Assembly (NCBI RefSeq): GCF_900100965.1
Contig: NZ_FMUJ01000008.1
Coordinates: 186,001-250,000 of the forward strand
Origin: Variovorax sp. EL159
Lineage (GTDB): Bacteria; Pseudomonadota; Gammaproteobacteria; Burkholderiales; Burkholderiaceae_C
Reading direction: 5' to 3'
DNA: 64,000 nucleotides
The stretch's first letter is position 1. Each line of letters opens with the position of its first letter. The translations under genes and the position numbers were made by a program. Of the stretch, positions 1 to 7,811 are shown in pieces. The notes under the pieces are model-generated. The model was not told the DNA's origin and did no database searches. It saw nothing but the letters and a program-made list of their open reading frames with translations.

Positions 1-1737
1 ACGGCAACGAGCGGTATTCAAAGCCTGTCGACCTCGGCTTCGACTGGGATTGGCAGTCTGTCAACGTCAACATCCACTGGCTTGAGCACGGCGGCGAGCA
101 GCATCGAAAGCTTGTCGACTTCGACCTCCACTGGAATCAGCAGCCTGTCGACGTCAACGTCGACGGGATTGAGCACGGCAACGAGCAGTATTCAAAGCCT
201 GTCGACATCGACCTCCACGGGGATCAGCAGCCTGTCGACTTCGACCTCGACGGGTTTGAGCACCGCGACAAGCAGCATCCAAAGCCTGTCAACTTCAACG
301 TCCACCGGGATCAGCAGTCTGTCGACGTCAACGTCGACGGGCCTGAGCACGGCGGCGAGCAGCATCGAAAGCCTGTCGACATCGACCTCCACGGGGATCA
401 GCAGCCTGTCGACTTCGACCTCGACGGGTTTGAGCACCGCGACAAGCAGCATCCAAAGCCTGTCAACTTCAACGTCCACCGGGATCAGCAGTCTGTCGAC
501 GTCAACGTCGACGGGCCTGAGCACGGCGGCGAGCAGCATCGAAAGCCTATCGACCTCGACTTCCACTGGGATCAGTAGTCTGTCGACGTCAACTTCGACG
601 GGTCTGAGCACGGCGACGAGCAGCATCGGCAGCCTGTCCACCGGCCTGAGCACGGCCACCAGCAACGTCAGCAGCCTGAGCACGGCGGTCAACGACATCA
701 ACACCAAGGGCGCGAAGTACTTCCACGCCAGCTCGACAGCCGATGATTCCGTGGCCAGCGGTCAGCATTCGGTGGCGATCGGTCCGCAATCGGTGGCCAG
801 CGGCGACCACTCCTTTGCTGCCGGCGACGGCGCGAAGGCCACGGCCAACGGCGCGGTGGCGATCGGTTTCGGTGCACAGGCCACAGGGGTCAACGCTATC
901 GCGATCGGCACGGGTGCTCTTGCCGCCGGCTCGCAGGCCATTGGCGAAAACTCCCGCGCCGGTGACGGTGGTGTGGCGCTGGGCAACAACGCCGATGCCG
1001 GCGGTACGGCGCTGAGCCAGGCGCAGAACGTGTCCAGGGGCACGGCCATCGGCTTCGGTGCGGTGGTCCAGCAAAGCGGTGGCGTGGCGCTGGGCTCTGG
1101 CTCGGTGGCTTCCAGGGCTGCGGGCGTGGCCGGCTACGTGCCTGTTGGCGCCAACGCGCAGCAGGAGGCTGCCATCAAGGCAACCACCAGCACGCAAGCC
1201 GCAGTGTCGGTGGGCGACGCCGCCAATGGCCAACTGCGCCAGATCACGGGTGTGGCAGCGGGTTCGGCCGACAGCGACGCGACCAACGTGGCGCAATTGA
1301 GGGCCGCATCGAGCGCATCGGCGGCCAGCAGCGTGCAGTACGCGACGAACCCGGATGGGTCGATCGACTACAGCCAGATCACGCTGGGCAATGGCCAGGC
1401 GCCGGGTGGTACGCGCATCGGCAATGTGGCACCGGGCATCCTGCCGACCGACGCGGTCAATGTCGGGCAGCTCAACCAGGTTCGCAGCCAGGTGGCCGAT
1501 GTCGCGCGCATCGCCTATTCGGGCATTGCGATGGCCACGGCAATGAGCAGCCTGCCGCAGGCGATGACACCTGGAAAGAGCCTGGTCTCCATCGGGACCG
1601 GGAACTACGCGGGCTACGCAGCGGTTGCCTTCGGCTATTCGGCACGCTCCGAAGACGGGAAGTGGATCTACAAGGTCAACGGCGCCTATGCGGGCCAGAG
1701 GTTGAATATTGGCGTCGGAGTGGGCTATGAGTGGTGA
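1..1737 (+). CDS. Trimeric autotransporter adhesin (YadA-like), 5' end outside the window
   Basis: The reading frame is open from base 1, so the N-terminus lies outside the window. Visible order: a Ser/Thr-rich stalk of 29-residue repeats (1-606), a YadA-type head of SVAIG/AVAIG/GVALG-like repeats (about 760-1110), a neck (GSADSDATNVAQL), a second neck (ILPTDAVNVGQL), a short coiled coil, and a C-terminal four-strand anchor ending in VGVGYEW. Known for the family: three chains form the outer-membrane barrel and export the fibre, which binds surfaces or host molecules. The head sits close to the membrane anchor and the repetitive stalk lies N-terminal to it, so more head modules may lie upstream. 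A 13-bp stem terminator follows at 1781. An OmpR-like regulator gene follows about 330 bp downstream. The family call is firm; the ligand is unknown. Confidence 0.93.
   Translation, partial: TATSGIQSLSTSASTGIGSLSTSTSTGLSTAASSIESLSTSTSTGISSLSTSTSTGLSTATSSIQSLSTSTSTGISSLSTSTSTGLSTATSSIQSLSTSTSTGISSLSTSTSTGLSTAASSIESLSTSTSTGISSLSTSTSTGLSTATSSIQSLSTSTSTGISSLSTSTSTGLSTAASSIESLSTSTSTGISSLSTSTSTGLSTATSSIGSLSTGLSTATSNVSSLSTAVNDINTKGAKYFHASSTADDSVASGQHSVAIGPQSVASGDHSFAAGDGAKATANGAVAIGFGAQATGVNAIAIGTGALAAGSQAIGENSRAGDGGVALGNNADAGGTALSQAQNVSRGTAIGFGAVVQQSGGVALGSGSVASRAAGVAGYVPVGANAQQEAAIKATTSTQAAVSVGDAANGQLRQITGVAAGSADSDATNVAQLRAASSASAASSVQYATNPDGSIDYSQITLGNGQAPGGTRIGNVAPGILPTDAVNVGQLNQVRSQVADVARIAYSGIAMATAMSSLPQAMTPGKSLVSIGTGNYAGYAAVAFGYSARSEDGKWIYKVNGAYAGQRLNIGVGVGYEW
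85..606 (+). repeat. 87-nt tandem repeat in the adhesin stalk
   Basis: Six full 87-nt units start at 85, 172, 259, 346, 433 and 520, and a further partial unit runs off the window start. Each encodes 29 residues of the pattern STAxSSIxSL-STSTSTGISSL-STSTSTGL. Hydrophobic residues are spaced 3-8-7-3-8, which suits a mixed hendecad/heptad trimeric coiled coil. Units 3 (259-345) and 5 (433-519) are identical, and units 2 and 4 differ only near their 5' ends, so a 174-nt double unit was recently duplicated. Confidence 0.9.
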
Positions 1738-1780
1738 CGCACTGAGCGCCGAGTCGACGGCGAAACCGTAACCGCGTCTA

Positions 1781-1811
1781 CGCAGCGAGCCTCATGTCGA
1801 GGCTCGCTGCG
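1781..1811 (+). terminator. Hairpin terminator after the adhesin
   Basis: A perfect 13-bp inverted repeat (CGCAGCGAGCCTC at 1781-1793 and its complement at 1799-1811) flanks a 5-nt loop, 44 bp after the adhesin stop. Only two Ts follow, so it may be a weak intrinsic terminator or an mRNA 3'-end stabiliser. Confidence 0.6.
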
Positions 1812-2070
1812 TTGAAGCGTGCCAATTCAAAACTCGTTCACATTTAAAGAGGGTTCCTCTCCAAAAAAAGTCGCTTTTTCGACATTTCAAAAAATGCTTT
1901 CGAGAGTGGAAAAGTACATTCATTTCCCATCGGTCAACAAAAAAAGCATTGCGTAAACCAACGCTCAAACAGTTGATCGACCTCTTGGGGAATGGAGAGA
2001 TTTCTTTCCGAACCTTTGCCCGTTGCACGCCGCAACTCAAAGCGCGTGCACCTTTCTTGAAGTAAATGAA
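1812..2070. other. AT-richer intergenic stretch
   Basis: This gap between the adhesin terminator and the regulator is clearly richer in A/T runs than the rest of the window (several runs of six or seven A). I see no convincing ORF. A regulatory role upstream of the regulator gene is plausible, but I cannot assign a promoter with confidence. Confidence 0.4.
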
Positions 2071-3051
2071 ATGTTCCATCGCAATACCGGAGATGACTCG
2101 CGCGACACGTGGGTGAAGGCATCCGAAATTACCGTGACCCTGGAAAAACGGGACGGCGATGAAGGGGCCGGATTTGCCGCACGGCCCGATGCAGGCGTGA
2201 ACCCCTCTGCGCCCCCGCCCCGCCTTGCGCCCAGGCCGCAGAGCTATGCGCAAGTTGGTGGAGCCGCTTCAGTGAATGCGCTGCATCAGTCTGCGCAGTC
2301 GCAGTACGCCAAACAAGAAGAGCCGTTTCTCATGGCACTGGTCGATGGCGATGCGGCCCGGCGCAATGGTTTGCGCCAGCGGCTCGATGCCTTGGGTCAT
2401 GCCTCTCTGGCTTTCGATTCACCGAAAGACCTGCTCGCTGCGCTGCGAGCGGGCCGGCAGTTTGGCTGTGTGATGGTTGCATTGCAGGACGATGCACTTC
2501 TTTCGCAACTCGAAACCGTCTTGAACGTGTCTCGCGCTCCTTTGCTGCTTGTCTCGCTCGACGAAAACCTTGCAGCGCTCTCCGATATCGGCAGGTTGCT
2601 CCTGGGCTCCGGCAGCGTCGACGTGGTGCCGTTGTCTTGTGGCGACCGTGAAATGGAATGGCGCCTGCAATTGCTGATGCAGCGAAAACCGGCAGGCCAG
2701 ATGACAGGCGATGAACTGACGTGGGGCCCCTATCGCTTTGAAACAAGAAGGCGGATTGCGTGGTTCAACGAGCGAAGGGTGTCGCTGAAACCGCTGGAAT
2801 TCAAGCTCGCGGTGGAACTCTTCAAGCACATGAATTTCATGGTGACGCGGGAGAGGCTCTATGCGGTGTTGTGGGGTGACGCGCCCAATGCCCCGAAATC
2901 CAGAAAGCTCGACGTCTGTGTTTCCAATGTCCGCAGGAAACTCGAGCTGGGACCCGATGGCAGCTTTCTCTTGAGGTCGATCTACAGGCGCGGCTACGAA
3001 CTCAATGCGCTTGCACCGCATGCACAGGGCAGTGCGCAAGCACGGCTTTGA
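2071..3051 (+). CDS. OmpR-type winged-helix regulator with degenerate receiver domain
   Basis: 326 aa from the ATG at 2071. An in-frame TTG at 2023 would add 16 residues but has no well-placed ribosome site. Residues about 90-210 look like a CheY-type fold (LMALVDGDAARR start), but the place of the phospho-acceptor Asp reads VMVALQDDA, and the usual conserved Lys of strand 5 is not seen, so phosphorylation is doubtful. Residues about 220-320 are a clear Trans_reg_C DNA-binding domain (SLKPLEFKLAVELF, RKLDVCVSNVRRKL, IYRRGYEL). The first 80 residues are of unknown type. No sensor kinase gene lies beside it. Its place right after the adhesin suggests, without proof, that it controls surface genes. 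Codon use is less GC-biased than that of its neighbours. Confidence 0.8.
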   Translation: MFHRNTGDDSRDTWVKASEITVTLEKRDGDEGAGFAARPDAGVNPSAPPPRLAPRPQSYAQVGGAASVNALHQSAQSQYAKQEEPFLMALVDGDAARRNGLRQRLDALGHASLAFDSPKDLLAALRAGRQFGCVMVALQDDALLSQLETVLNVSRAPLLLVSLDENLAALSDIGRLLLGSGSVDVVPLSCGDREMEWRLQLLMQRKPAGQMTGDELTWGPYRFETRRRIAWFNERRVSLKPLEFKLAVELFKHMNFMVTRERLYAVLWGDAPNAPKSRKLDVCVSNVRRKLELGPDGSFLLRSIYRRGYELNALAPHAQGSAQARL

Positions 3052-3284
3052 ATCGAGTCCGCTTTTCTGTGCGCGGAGGCGGAGCCCCGTTGACCATCTC
3101 GCCGCAACGTTCAAGCGCAGCGCGTTGCCGCACTTTGTTTGAAAAACTCTACGCGGCTGTCGTTCCTGCGATGCGCAGCCGCCAGGCCTCAGCCAGTTTC
3201 ATGGGGGCATGCGACGGCAGACATAAGCAGGCGAGCGCATGGAAATTCATGAAGAGGTCAGGCCCGCAGCGCCACGCGGCAATG

Positions 3285-3321
3285 AAAAAGCCTTGCAAGT
3301 CGTTGACCTGCAAGGCTTTTT
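3285..3321 (-). terminator. Intrinsic terminator downstream of tRNA-Met (probably bidirectional)
   Basis: A 13-bp perfect stem (AAAAAGCCTTGCA and its complement, 11-nt loop) has T-runs on both strands. On the minus strand it lies 6 nt beyond the tRNA 3' end. It could also end plus-strand transcripts from the regulator gene. Confidence 0.85.
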
Positions 3322-3327
3322 GATTCT

Positions 3328-3404
3328 TGGTGGCTCTTCACGGATTCGAACCGCGGACCTGTGGATTATGATTCCATCGCTCTAACCGACTGAGCTAAAG
3401 AGCC
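3328..3404 (-). tRNA. tRNA-Met (anticodon CAT, elongator type)
   Basis: 77 nt on the minus strand, with the 3' CCA encoded (3328-3330). The acceptor GGCTCTT pairs with AAGAGCC, the D-arm is GCTC..GAGC, the anticodon loop is ATCATAA and the T-loop is TTCGAAT. The first acceptor pair is G-C, which rules out an initiator tRNA. A lysidine-modified tRNA-Ile2 also has a CAT gene anticodon and cannot be excluded by eye, but the sequence looks like the usual burkholderial elongator Met tRNA. Confidence 0.93.
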
Positions 3405-3626
3405 GTTCGGGGCAGTTTTGCACCGAGCCCAAAATTATAGCCCAGGCTGCGGGCATGGTTCAACTACCCGCAAAAAATCGGCCCAATCTTTCCGTCGCCC
3501 CCGTGCTTGCGGCATCTGGGCAGTGCAGAGGCAACACCGTGAACCGGCTGTGCGCCGCGCTATTTTTTGCTGGCATCAACCCCGATGCCTCCCGTCGCCC
3601 GTACAAGCTGAGGTGAAAATCCTTCG

Positions 3627-4292
3627 ATGTCCGCGCTTCCCCGCGACTCTTCCGCCAAGAACGCTCCCGAGCGAGACGCCATGCCCGATGACCAGTTGAT
3701 GCTGGCCTACGCGCACGGCGATGCCGCCGCGTTCGACGTGCTCTATGCGCGCCACGAGGGCGGGCTGTTCCGCTTCGTCAAGCGCTTGCTGGGTGCGCGG
3801 CTCGTGGCGCAAGCCGACGAGGTGTTCCAGGACACCTGGGTGCGGATCATCTCGGCGCGCGAGAGCTTTTCTCCGCAAGGGGCGACCTGGCGGACCTGGG
3901 CATTCACCATCGCCCACAACCTTGCGATGGACCGGCTGCGCGTGAGCGGGCGCGAAGTGGCGCTCGATGCGCACGCGGACGACGACAGCGACGCGCTGCC
4001 CACGCTCGACCGAGGCGTTCATGGCGCGGTCGATGCCGCCGCGCACCCTTCGGCCGAGGAACTGGCGTTCTGGCGCGCCGCCGGCCGTCGCTTGCTCACC
4101 TGCCTTGACGAACTGCCGGCCGAACAGCGCGCGGCCTTCTTGCTGCACCACGAAGACGGCCTGACCGTCGAAGCGCTGGCAACGAGCCTGGAGATCGGTT
4201 TCGAAACCGTGAAGAGTCGTCTTCGCTACGGCCTGCAGAAGCTGCGCGGCTGCATGGAGCGCTATTTGTCGGTGCTGGAGCAGCGCGCATGA
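3627..4292 (+). CDS. ECF-type RNA polymerase sigma factor
   Basis: 221 aa, ATG at 3627 preceded by GAGGTGAAAA. Region 2 spans about residues 27-110 (AFDVLYARHEGGLFRFV, DEVFQDTWVRII, WAFTIAHNLAMDRLR). Region 4 spans about 150-215 (LDELPAEQRAAFLLHHEDGL, then the helix-turn-helix EALATSLEIGFETVKSRL). It lacks regions 1 and 3, as group-4 sigma factors do. The stop overlaps the next start by 4 nt (ATGA), so it is co-translated with a membrane protein that is probably its anti-sigma factor. The inducing signal cannot be read from the sequence. Confidence 0.92.
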   Translation: MSALPRDSSAKNAPERDAMPDDQLMLAYAHGDAAAFDVLYARHEGGLFRFVKRLLGARLVAQADEVFQDTWVRIISARESFSPQGATWRTWAFTIAHNLAMDRLRVSGREVALDAHADDDSDALPTLDRGVHGAVDAAAHPSAEELAFWRAAGRRLLTCLDELPAEQRAAFLLHHEDGLTVEALATSLEIGFETVKSRLRYGLQKLRGCMERYLSVLEQRA

Positions 4293-4988
4293 GCGGCAAC
4301 GGCACCACCACCACCGGCTTCAACGGCGACGACGATCTGCGCGACCCCGCGCTGCGCCGCGCGCTCGACCATGCGCCCGACAGCGAGGCGACGCCCGACC
4401 CTCGCACGCGCGACGCCATTCGGAAGATGGCTCACAACCTTGCCGCGGCGTCCGTGTCGACAGCCGCCTCTGCTGCCGCCAACAGCGCGAGCGCCGCGCC
4501 ATGGTGGCGTCGCCTGCTCGGCGGTGGTGAGCCGCGTTCGCGCATGCCGTGGAATGCCGCTTTTGCGACGGTGCTCGTTGCCACTTTCGTGACCGTGCTG
4601 TGGCATCGCGAGCCGATTCCGGATGCGCAGCTCGACGGCGAAGCGCGGGTCACCGCAGGCACGCCGGCGCCTGCTCAGGCACCGATTCAACAACCACCTG
4701 CCGAAGCCGCGCCGCAACTCGATCAGGCCGCAACTGCGGCAGCGCCCGAACCGGCGCCACCTTCACTCGCCACGCAGCCAGCGGCGGCAGCACCGGCGGC
4801 GCCAGCACGCGATGAGGCGCAGCGCGACAACGCGCGCTTGAAAGAGGCGGCCAATGCCAATGCGGCGGATGTAGTCCGTGGGGCGGGCTCAGCGCAGTCG
4901 TACGCCAAGCAGGCCCCTCGCGCCGCATCCGAGAGTGACAAGAAGTCGGTCGAGGCCCCAGCAGTGGCCGCCGCGCCGATGCAAGCTG

Positions 4989-5018
4989 CACCTGCACCTG
5001 CACCTGCACCTGCACCTG
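4989..5018 (+). repeat. CACCTG hexanucleotide repeat, five copies
   Basis: Five tandem CACCTG units encode an alternating Pro-Ala run in the periplasmic linker of the anti-sigma-like protein. Changes in copy number would keep the frame. Confidence 0.85.
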
Positions 5019-5125
5019 TCGCGGCTGCGCCGTCTCCCTTGAGCGCTGCCGAGCAAGCGACTCCGATGCGCGACGAGCGGCTCGAAAGGGATGTCGACAG
5101 CGAGCGCCGCCGTGCGTACGGTGGC

Positions 5126-5170
5126 AGCTCCAGCAGCTCCAGCAGCTCCAGCAGCTCCAGCAGCTCCAGC
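5126..5170 (+). repeat. AGCTCCAGC 9-nt repeat, five copies, at the frame break
   Basis: Five exact tandem units. In the frame of the upstream part they encode Ser only. In the frame of the downstream part they encode Ala-Ala-Pro, matching the Ala/Pro-rich linker. Whole-unit gain or loss does not change the frame, so the shift needs a partial-unit error or a nearby indel. Confidence 0.9.
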
Positions 5171-5750
5171 AGCATCCGTCGCCCCACTGCCAACCTTCGA
5201 ACTCCAAAGGAGCCCATTGCCATCGCCAGCGGCCGCGCCTCCGGCAATCACAGCGCGCAGGGAAACGCAGGACAGCAATGCATCGTCGGCCGGCGGCCGC
5301 GCAGATGCGGAAGCTTCCGGCGCGTTGCGCCAGGGTGCACAGCGCGCTGCATCCAAGATCGCAAAACCGTCGGGCAGCCCGTCCTTCGCGGCGCTCGACC
5401 AGTGGACTTCATTCGACTTCGCGCGTTCAGGTCCCGCTGTGCGTCACACGCGGGGTGACATCGAAGGACTGGCCGCGCTAGTGAACACCGTGGCCCGTTC
5501 GGCTGTGTCCCCCGACGAACCGTTGACTGCGCCAGTCGACTTACGATTGACGCTCCACCGAGGCGATGCGCTCATCGCCGTGCTGGAGATCGCCGGCGAT
5601 CAAGTGCGCTGGACGCCGCAGCCCGGCGGCACCGCGACGGTCGGAACGCCGCCGGCCCAGGCGCTCGCCGCGTTGCGTTCCCTGCTGACGCGCTGACGGC
5701 CGAGAGCGGCCGCCGCGCATCGCAGCATCACATCGCGTTGCCGCCCGCGA

Positions 5751-6530
5751 TCAGGCGTTCTTGAAATCCGGCTGGCGCTTGTTGAGGAAGGCGTCCATGC
5801 CTTCCTTCTGGTCGACCGTGGCGAACAGCGCGTGGAACAGCCGGCGCTCGAACATCACCCCGTCGCTCAGGCCGCTCTCGAAGGCGCGGTTGACCGATTC
5901 CTTGGCCGCCATCACCGCGATCTGCGAGTAGCCCGCGATGATCAGCGCGGCGCCGAGTGCTTCGTCGGCCAGCTTTTCAAAGGGCACCACGCGGCTCACG
6001 AGGCCCGCGCGCTCGGCTTCGGCGGCGTCCATCATGCGGGCGGTGAGCGCCATGTCCATCGCCTTGCTCTTGCCCACCGCGCGCGGCAGGCGCTGCGTGC
6101 CGCCGGCACCGGGGATCACGCCGATCTTGATTTCGGGCTGGCCGAACTTCGCGTTGTCGGCCGCGATGATGAAGTCGCACATCATCGCCAGCTCGCAGCC
6201 GCCGCCCAGTGCGAAGCCGCTCACCGCAGCGATCACCGGCTTGCGGATCGAGCGGATGGTTTCCCAGTTGCGCGTGATGTAGTCGCCCTTGTAGGTGTCG
6301 ATGAAGCTGTACTTGGCCATCGCGGCGATGTCGGCGCCGGCAGCGAAGGCGCGCTCGCTGCCCGTGAGGATGATGCAGCCGATGGCATCGTCGGCGTCGA
6401 AGGCCTTGAGGGCCTGGCCCAGTTCGGTCATCAGCGCGTCGTTCAACGCATTGAGCGCCTTCGGGCGGTTGAGGGTGATGATGCCGACCTTGCCTGCTTC
6501 GGTCCGCACTTCGATGTTTTCGTAGCTCAT
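5751..6530 (-). CDS. Enoyl-CoA hydratase
   Basis: 259 aa, ATG at 6530 with GGAGAC just upstream. The frame stays open further upstream, but that extension lacks family similarity. Crotonase fold: the oxyanion-hole segment GSERAFAAGADIAAM, the first catalytic Glu in GGGCELAMMCD and the second in GQPEIKIGVIPGAGGTQRLPR are all present, so it should hydrate trans-2-enoyl-CoA to 3-hydroxyacyl-CoA in fatty-acid or aromatic acid beta-oxidation. The length fits the short-chain monofunctional enzymes (about 258 aa). It stands alone and divergent from the SMR transporter gene, with about 180 bp between them. The acyl chain-length preference is unknown. Confidence 0.93.
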   Translation of the reverse strand: MSYENIEVRTEAGKVGIITLNRPKALNALNDALMTELGQALKAFDADDAIGCIILTGSERAFAAGADIAAMAKYSFIDTYKGDYITRNWETIRSIRKPVIAAVSGFALGGGCELAMMCDFIIAADNAKFGQPEIKIGVIPGAGGTQRLPRAVGKSKAMDMALTARMMDAAEAERAGLVSRVVPFEKLADEALGAALIIAGYSQIAVMAAKESVNRAFESGLSDGVMFERRLFHALFATVDQKEGMDAFLNKRQPDFKNA

Positions 6531-6708
6531 GGTGTCTCCGGGGAAGGGGATAAAACGCGCTTCACTATACCCAGCATGGCCACGGACCGCAGGCTTTGCG
6601 CACAGGCCTTCCGTGCCGTCAAATTTGCGGGCGATGGACCGAGGCCGATGCAGGGACTCCGGCTGTACGGGTGGCATGGGGCGGCGAGTTTCCATAGAGT
6701 GGGCGTCA

Positions 6709-7044
6709 ATGACCTCCAACTACGCCTACCTGTTCGTTGCCATCGTTGCCGAGGTGATTGCCACCAGCTTCCTCAAGGGCTCCGACGGCTTCACCAGACT
6801 TTGGCCCACCGCAGCGTCGGTGGTCGGCTATGTGATCGCCTTCTTCTTCCTGTCGCTGACCTTGCGGACCATTCCGACCGGCATCGCGTATGCGATCTGG
6901 TCGGGTGTCGGCATCGTGCTGATTTCGCTGGTCAGCTGGTTGTGGTTCGGGCAAAAGCTCGACGGGCCGGCGATCGCGGGCCTCGGGCTGATCATTGCGG
7001 GCGTGGTGGTGGTGAACGTTTTCTCGAAGTCCGTCGCCCACTGA
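6709..7044 (+). CDS. Small multidrug resistance (SMR) transporter
   Basis: 111 aa, four predicted membrane helices. The ATG at 6709 starts MTSNYAYLFVAIVAEVIATS. The membrane-embedded Glu of helix 1 (AEV, residue 14), needed for proton/cation exchange in EmrE-type pumps, is present, as is the GIAYAIWSGVG segment of helix 3. Known family role: proton-coupled efflux of quaternary ammonium compounds, dyes or guanidinium, as antiparallel dimers in the inner membrane. The frame extends upstream to 6529 without plausible protein sequence. It is a single gene, not the paired form, which favours the EmrE/SugE-like homodimer class. Substrate not assignable by eye. Confidence 0.9.
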   Translation: MTSNYAYLFVAIVAEVIATSFLKGSDGFTRLWPTAASVVGYVIAFFFLSLTLRTIPTGIAYAIWSGVGIVLISLVSWLWFGQKLDGPAIAGLGLIIAGVVVVNVFSKSVAH

Positions 7045-7065
7045 GCGCCAGCAAAACGCGCTTCA

Positions 7066-7084
7066 GTTGAGAATTATTCTCAAC
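7066..7084 (+). promoter_or_regulatory. Fur box (perfect 9-1-9 palindrome) with overlapping -10
   Basis: GTTGAGAATTATTCTCAAC is a perfect inverted repeat around a central T. Its inner 15 bases match the 7-1-7 Fur consensus TGATAATNATTATCA at all but two symmetric positions. A TAGAAT -10-like hexamer follows at once (7085-7090), so bound Fur-iron would block the promoter of the DUF2325 gene. Confidence 0.75.
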
Positions 7085-7109
7085 TAGAATGCCCGCCATG
7101 GAGTTCCCG

Positions 7110-7700
7110 ATGCAAGAACATGCCGTGTTGCTGCGGGCCTATGCCCGCGTGCAGGAGCGCTGCTCGCGCCTGCTGGTCGAGCAGGCCGCGCTCGTCGAAA
7201 GGCTCGAAGCGCAGATCGTGCGCCTGCGCGGCGCGCTGGTGGCCCGCGACTCGGCGATTGCCATCGTGCGTGAAGAGCTTGCGGCCCGCGCCGCCGCCGG
7301 TGGTCCGTTGCCGAAGCGGCTGCATGCGTTGCTGTCGCCGGGCAGCCGCCGCCATGTCATGCCGCCGGTGCAAGAGGTGCCCGCCGATCTTCGAGAGAAA
7401 GCCGTGCTCTGCATCGGCCGCGAAGAAGAAGCGCCGCTGCTCGCGCGGCAGCTGGTCGAGATCGCGGGTGGCCGCTATCTGCACCATGACGGCGGTGACG
7501 ACGCCGACGACCCCGCGCTCGAAGCCGGCCTGCGTGCCGCCGACCTCGTGATCTGCCAGACCGGCTGCGTGAGCCACGGTGCCTACTGGCGCGTGCAGGA
7601 CCATTGCCGCCGCACCGGCAAGCCGTGTGTGCTCGTGGGCGAGCCGCAGCCGATGATGTTCGTGCGAAGCCCGGCTGCGACGACAGAAGCCGCGAGCTGA
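7110..7700 (+). CDS. DUF2325 domain protein, probably iron-regulated
   Basis: 196 aa from the ATG at 7110, which has GGAG at the right distance and lies downstream of the TAGAAT -10. ATGs at 7089 and 7098 are in frame but fall within or close to the promoter. The first 70 residues are a helical, probably coiled-coil segment. The C-terminal part is DUF2325 (AVLCIGREEE, GGRYLHHDGG, ADLVICQTGCVSHGAYWRVQDHCRRTGKPCVLV), with Cys and His residues in CQTGCVSH that could bind metal. The biochemical role is unknown. The Fur box upstream implies expression under iron limitation. The following gap (7701-7811) holds a copy of the dispersed repeat. Confidence 0.85.
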   Translation: MQEHAVLLRAYARVQERCSRLLVEQAALVERLEAQIVRLRGALVARDSAIAIVREELAARAAAGGPLPKRLHALLSPGSRRHVMPPVQEVPADLREKAVLCIGREEEAPLLARQLVEIAGGRYLHHDGGDDADDPALEAGLRAADLVICQTGCVSHGAYWRVQDHCRRTGKPCVLVGEPQPMMFVRSPAATTEAAS

Positions 7701-7712
7701 GTTAGCTTCTTC

Positions 7713-7806
7713 ATGGAGCACCGCAGATCCGGCGTCGCCGGACCGCGGGTATTGCCATCAGCGAGTGCGCGCAGCAACAGATGCGAAGTGCGCGAAGCCG
7801 CAGGAG
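7713..7806 (-). repeat. Dispersed intergenic repeat, copy 1 (divergent member)
   Basis: Read on the minus strand it keeps the GGCTTCGCGCACTTCG core, then GGCAATACCCGCGGTCCGGC and a CGGTG end, with the CCGGC/GCCGG inner hairpin. It begins 5 bp after the stop of the M61 peptidase gene and runs in the same direction. Confidence 0.7.
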
Positions 7807-7811
7807 TAAAC

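Larger units (their letters stand above)
4289..5696 (+). pseudogene. Anti-sigma-like membrane protein, reading frame broken near a repeat
   Basis: From the ATG at 4289 (4-nt overlap with the sigma gene) the frame encodes an acidic N-terminal segment (about 1-60), one membrane helix (about 88-105, AAFATVLVATFVTVLW) and a long Ala/Pro-rich periplasmic linker. It then runs through a Ser-coding repeat into an Arg/Cys-rich tail that stops at 5458. The +1 frame is open from 5043 to the stop at 5696 and encodes a believable C-terminal domain (ALDQWTSFDFARSG, DLRLTLHRGDALIAVLEI, VRWTPQPGG). The intact protein would therefore change frame between 5043 and 5456, most likely at or near the 9-nt repeat (5126-5170). 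Possible causes are a real one-base insertion (or two-base deletion), phase variation or a sequencing error. Its role is inferred only from coupling to the sigma gene. Confidence 0.7.

Noticed and set aside
1..606. The tandem repeat considered as a CRISPR array.
   Set aside because: Units are 87 nt, contiguous, in frame and coding; there are no unique spacers.
192..707. A Val/Asp/Arg repeat protein on the minus strand at the adhesin stalk.
   Set aside because: It is the reverse complement of the Ser/Thr repeat; no start signal or independent support.
3048..3323. A 91-codon plus-strand frame between the regulator and tRNA-Met.
   Set aside because: Runs into the terminator hairpin, no ribosome site, no plausible protein features.
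3328..3404. tRNA-Met as an integration site for a mobile island carrying the adhesin.
   Set aside because: No integrase gene and no direct repeat of the tRNA end were seen in the window.
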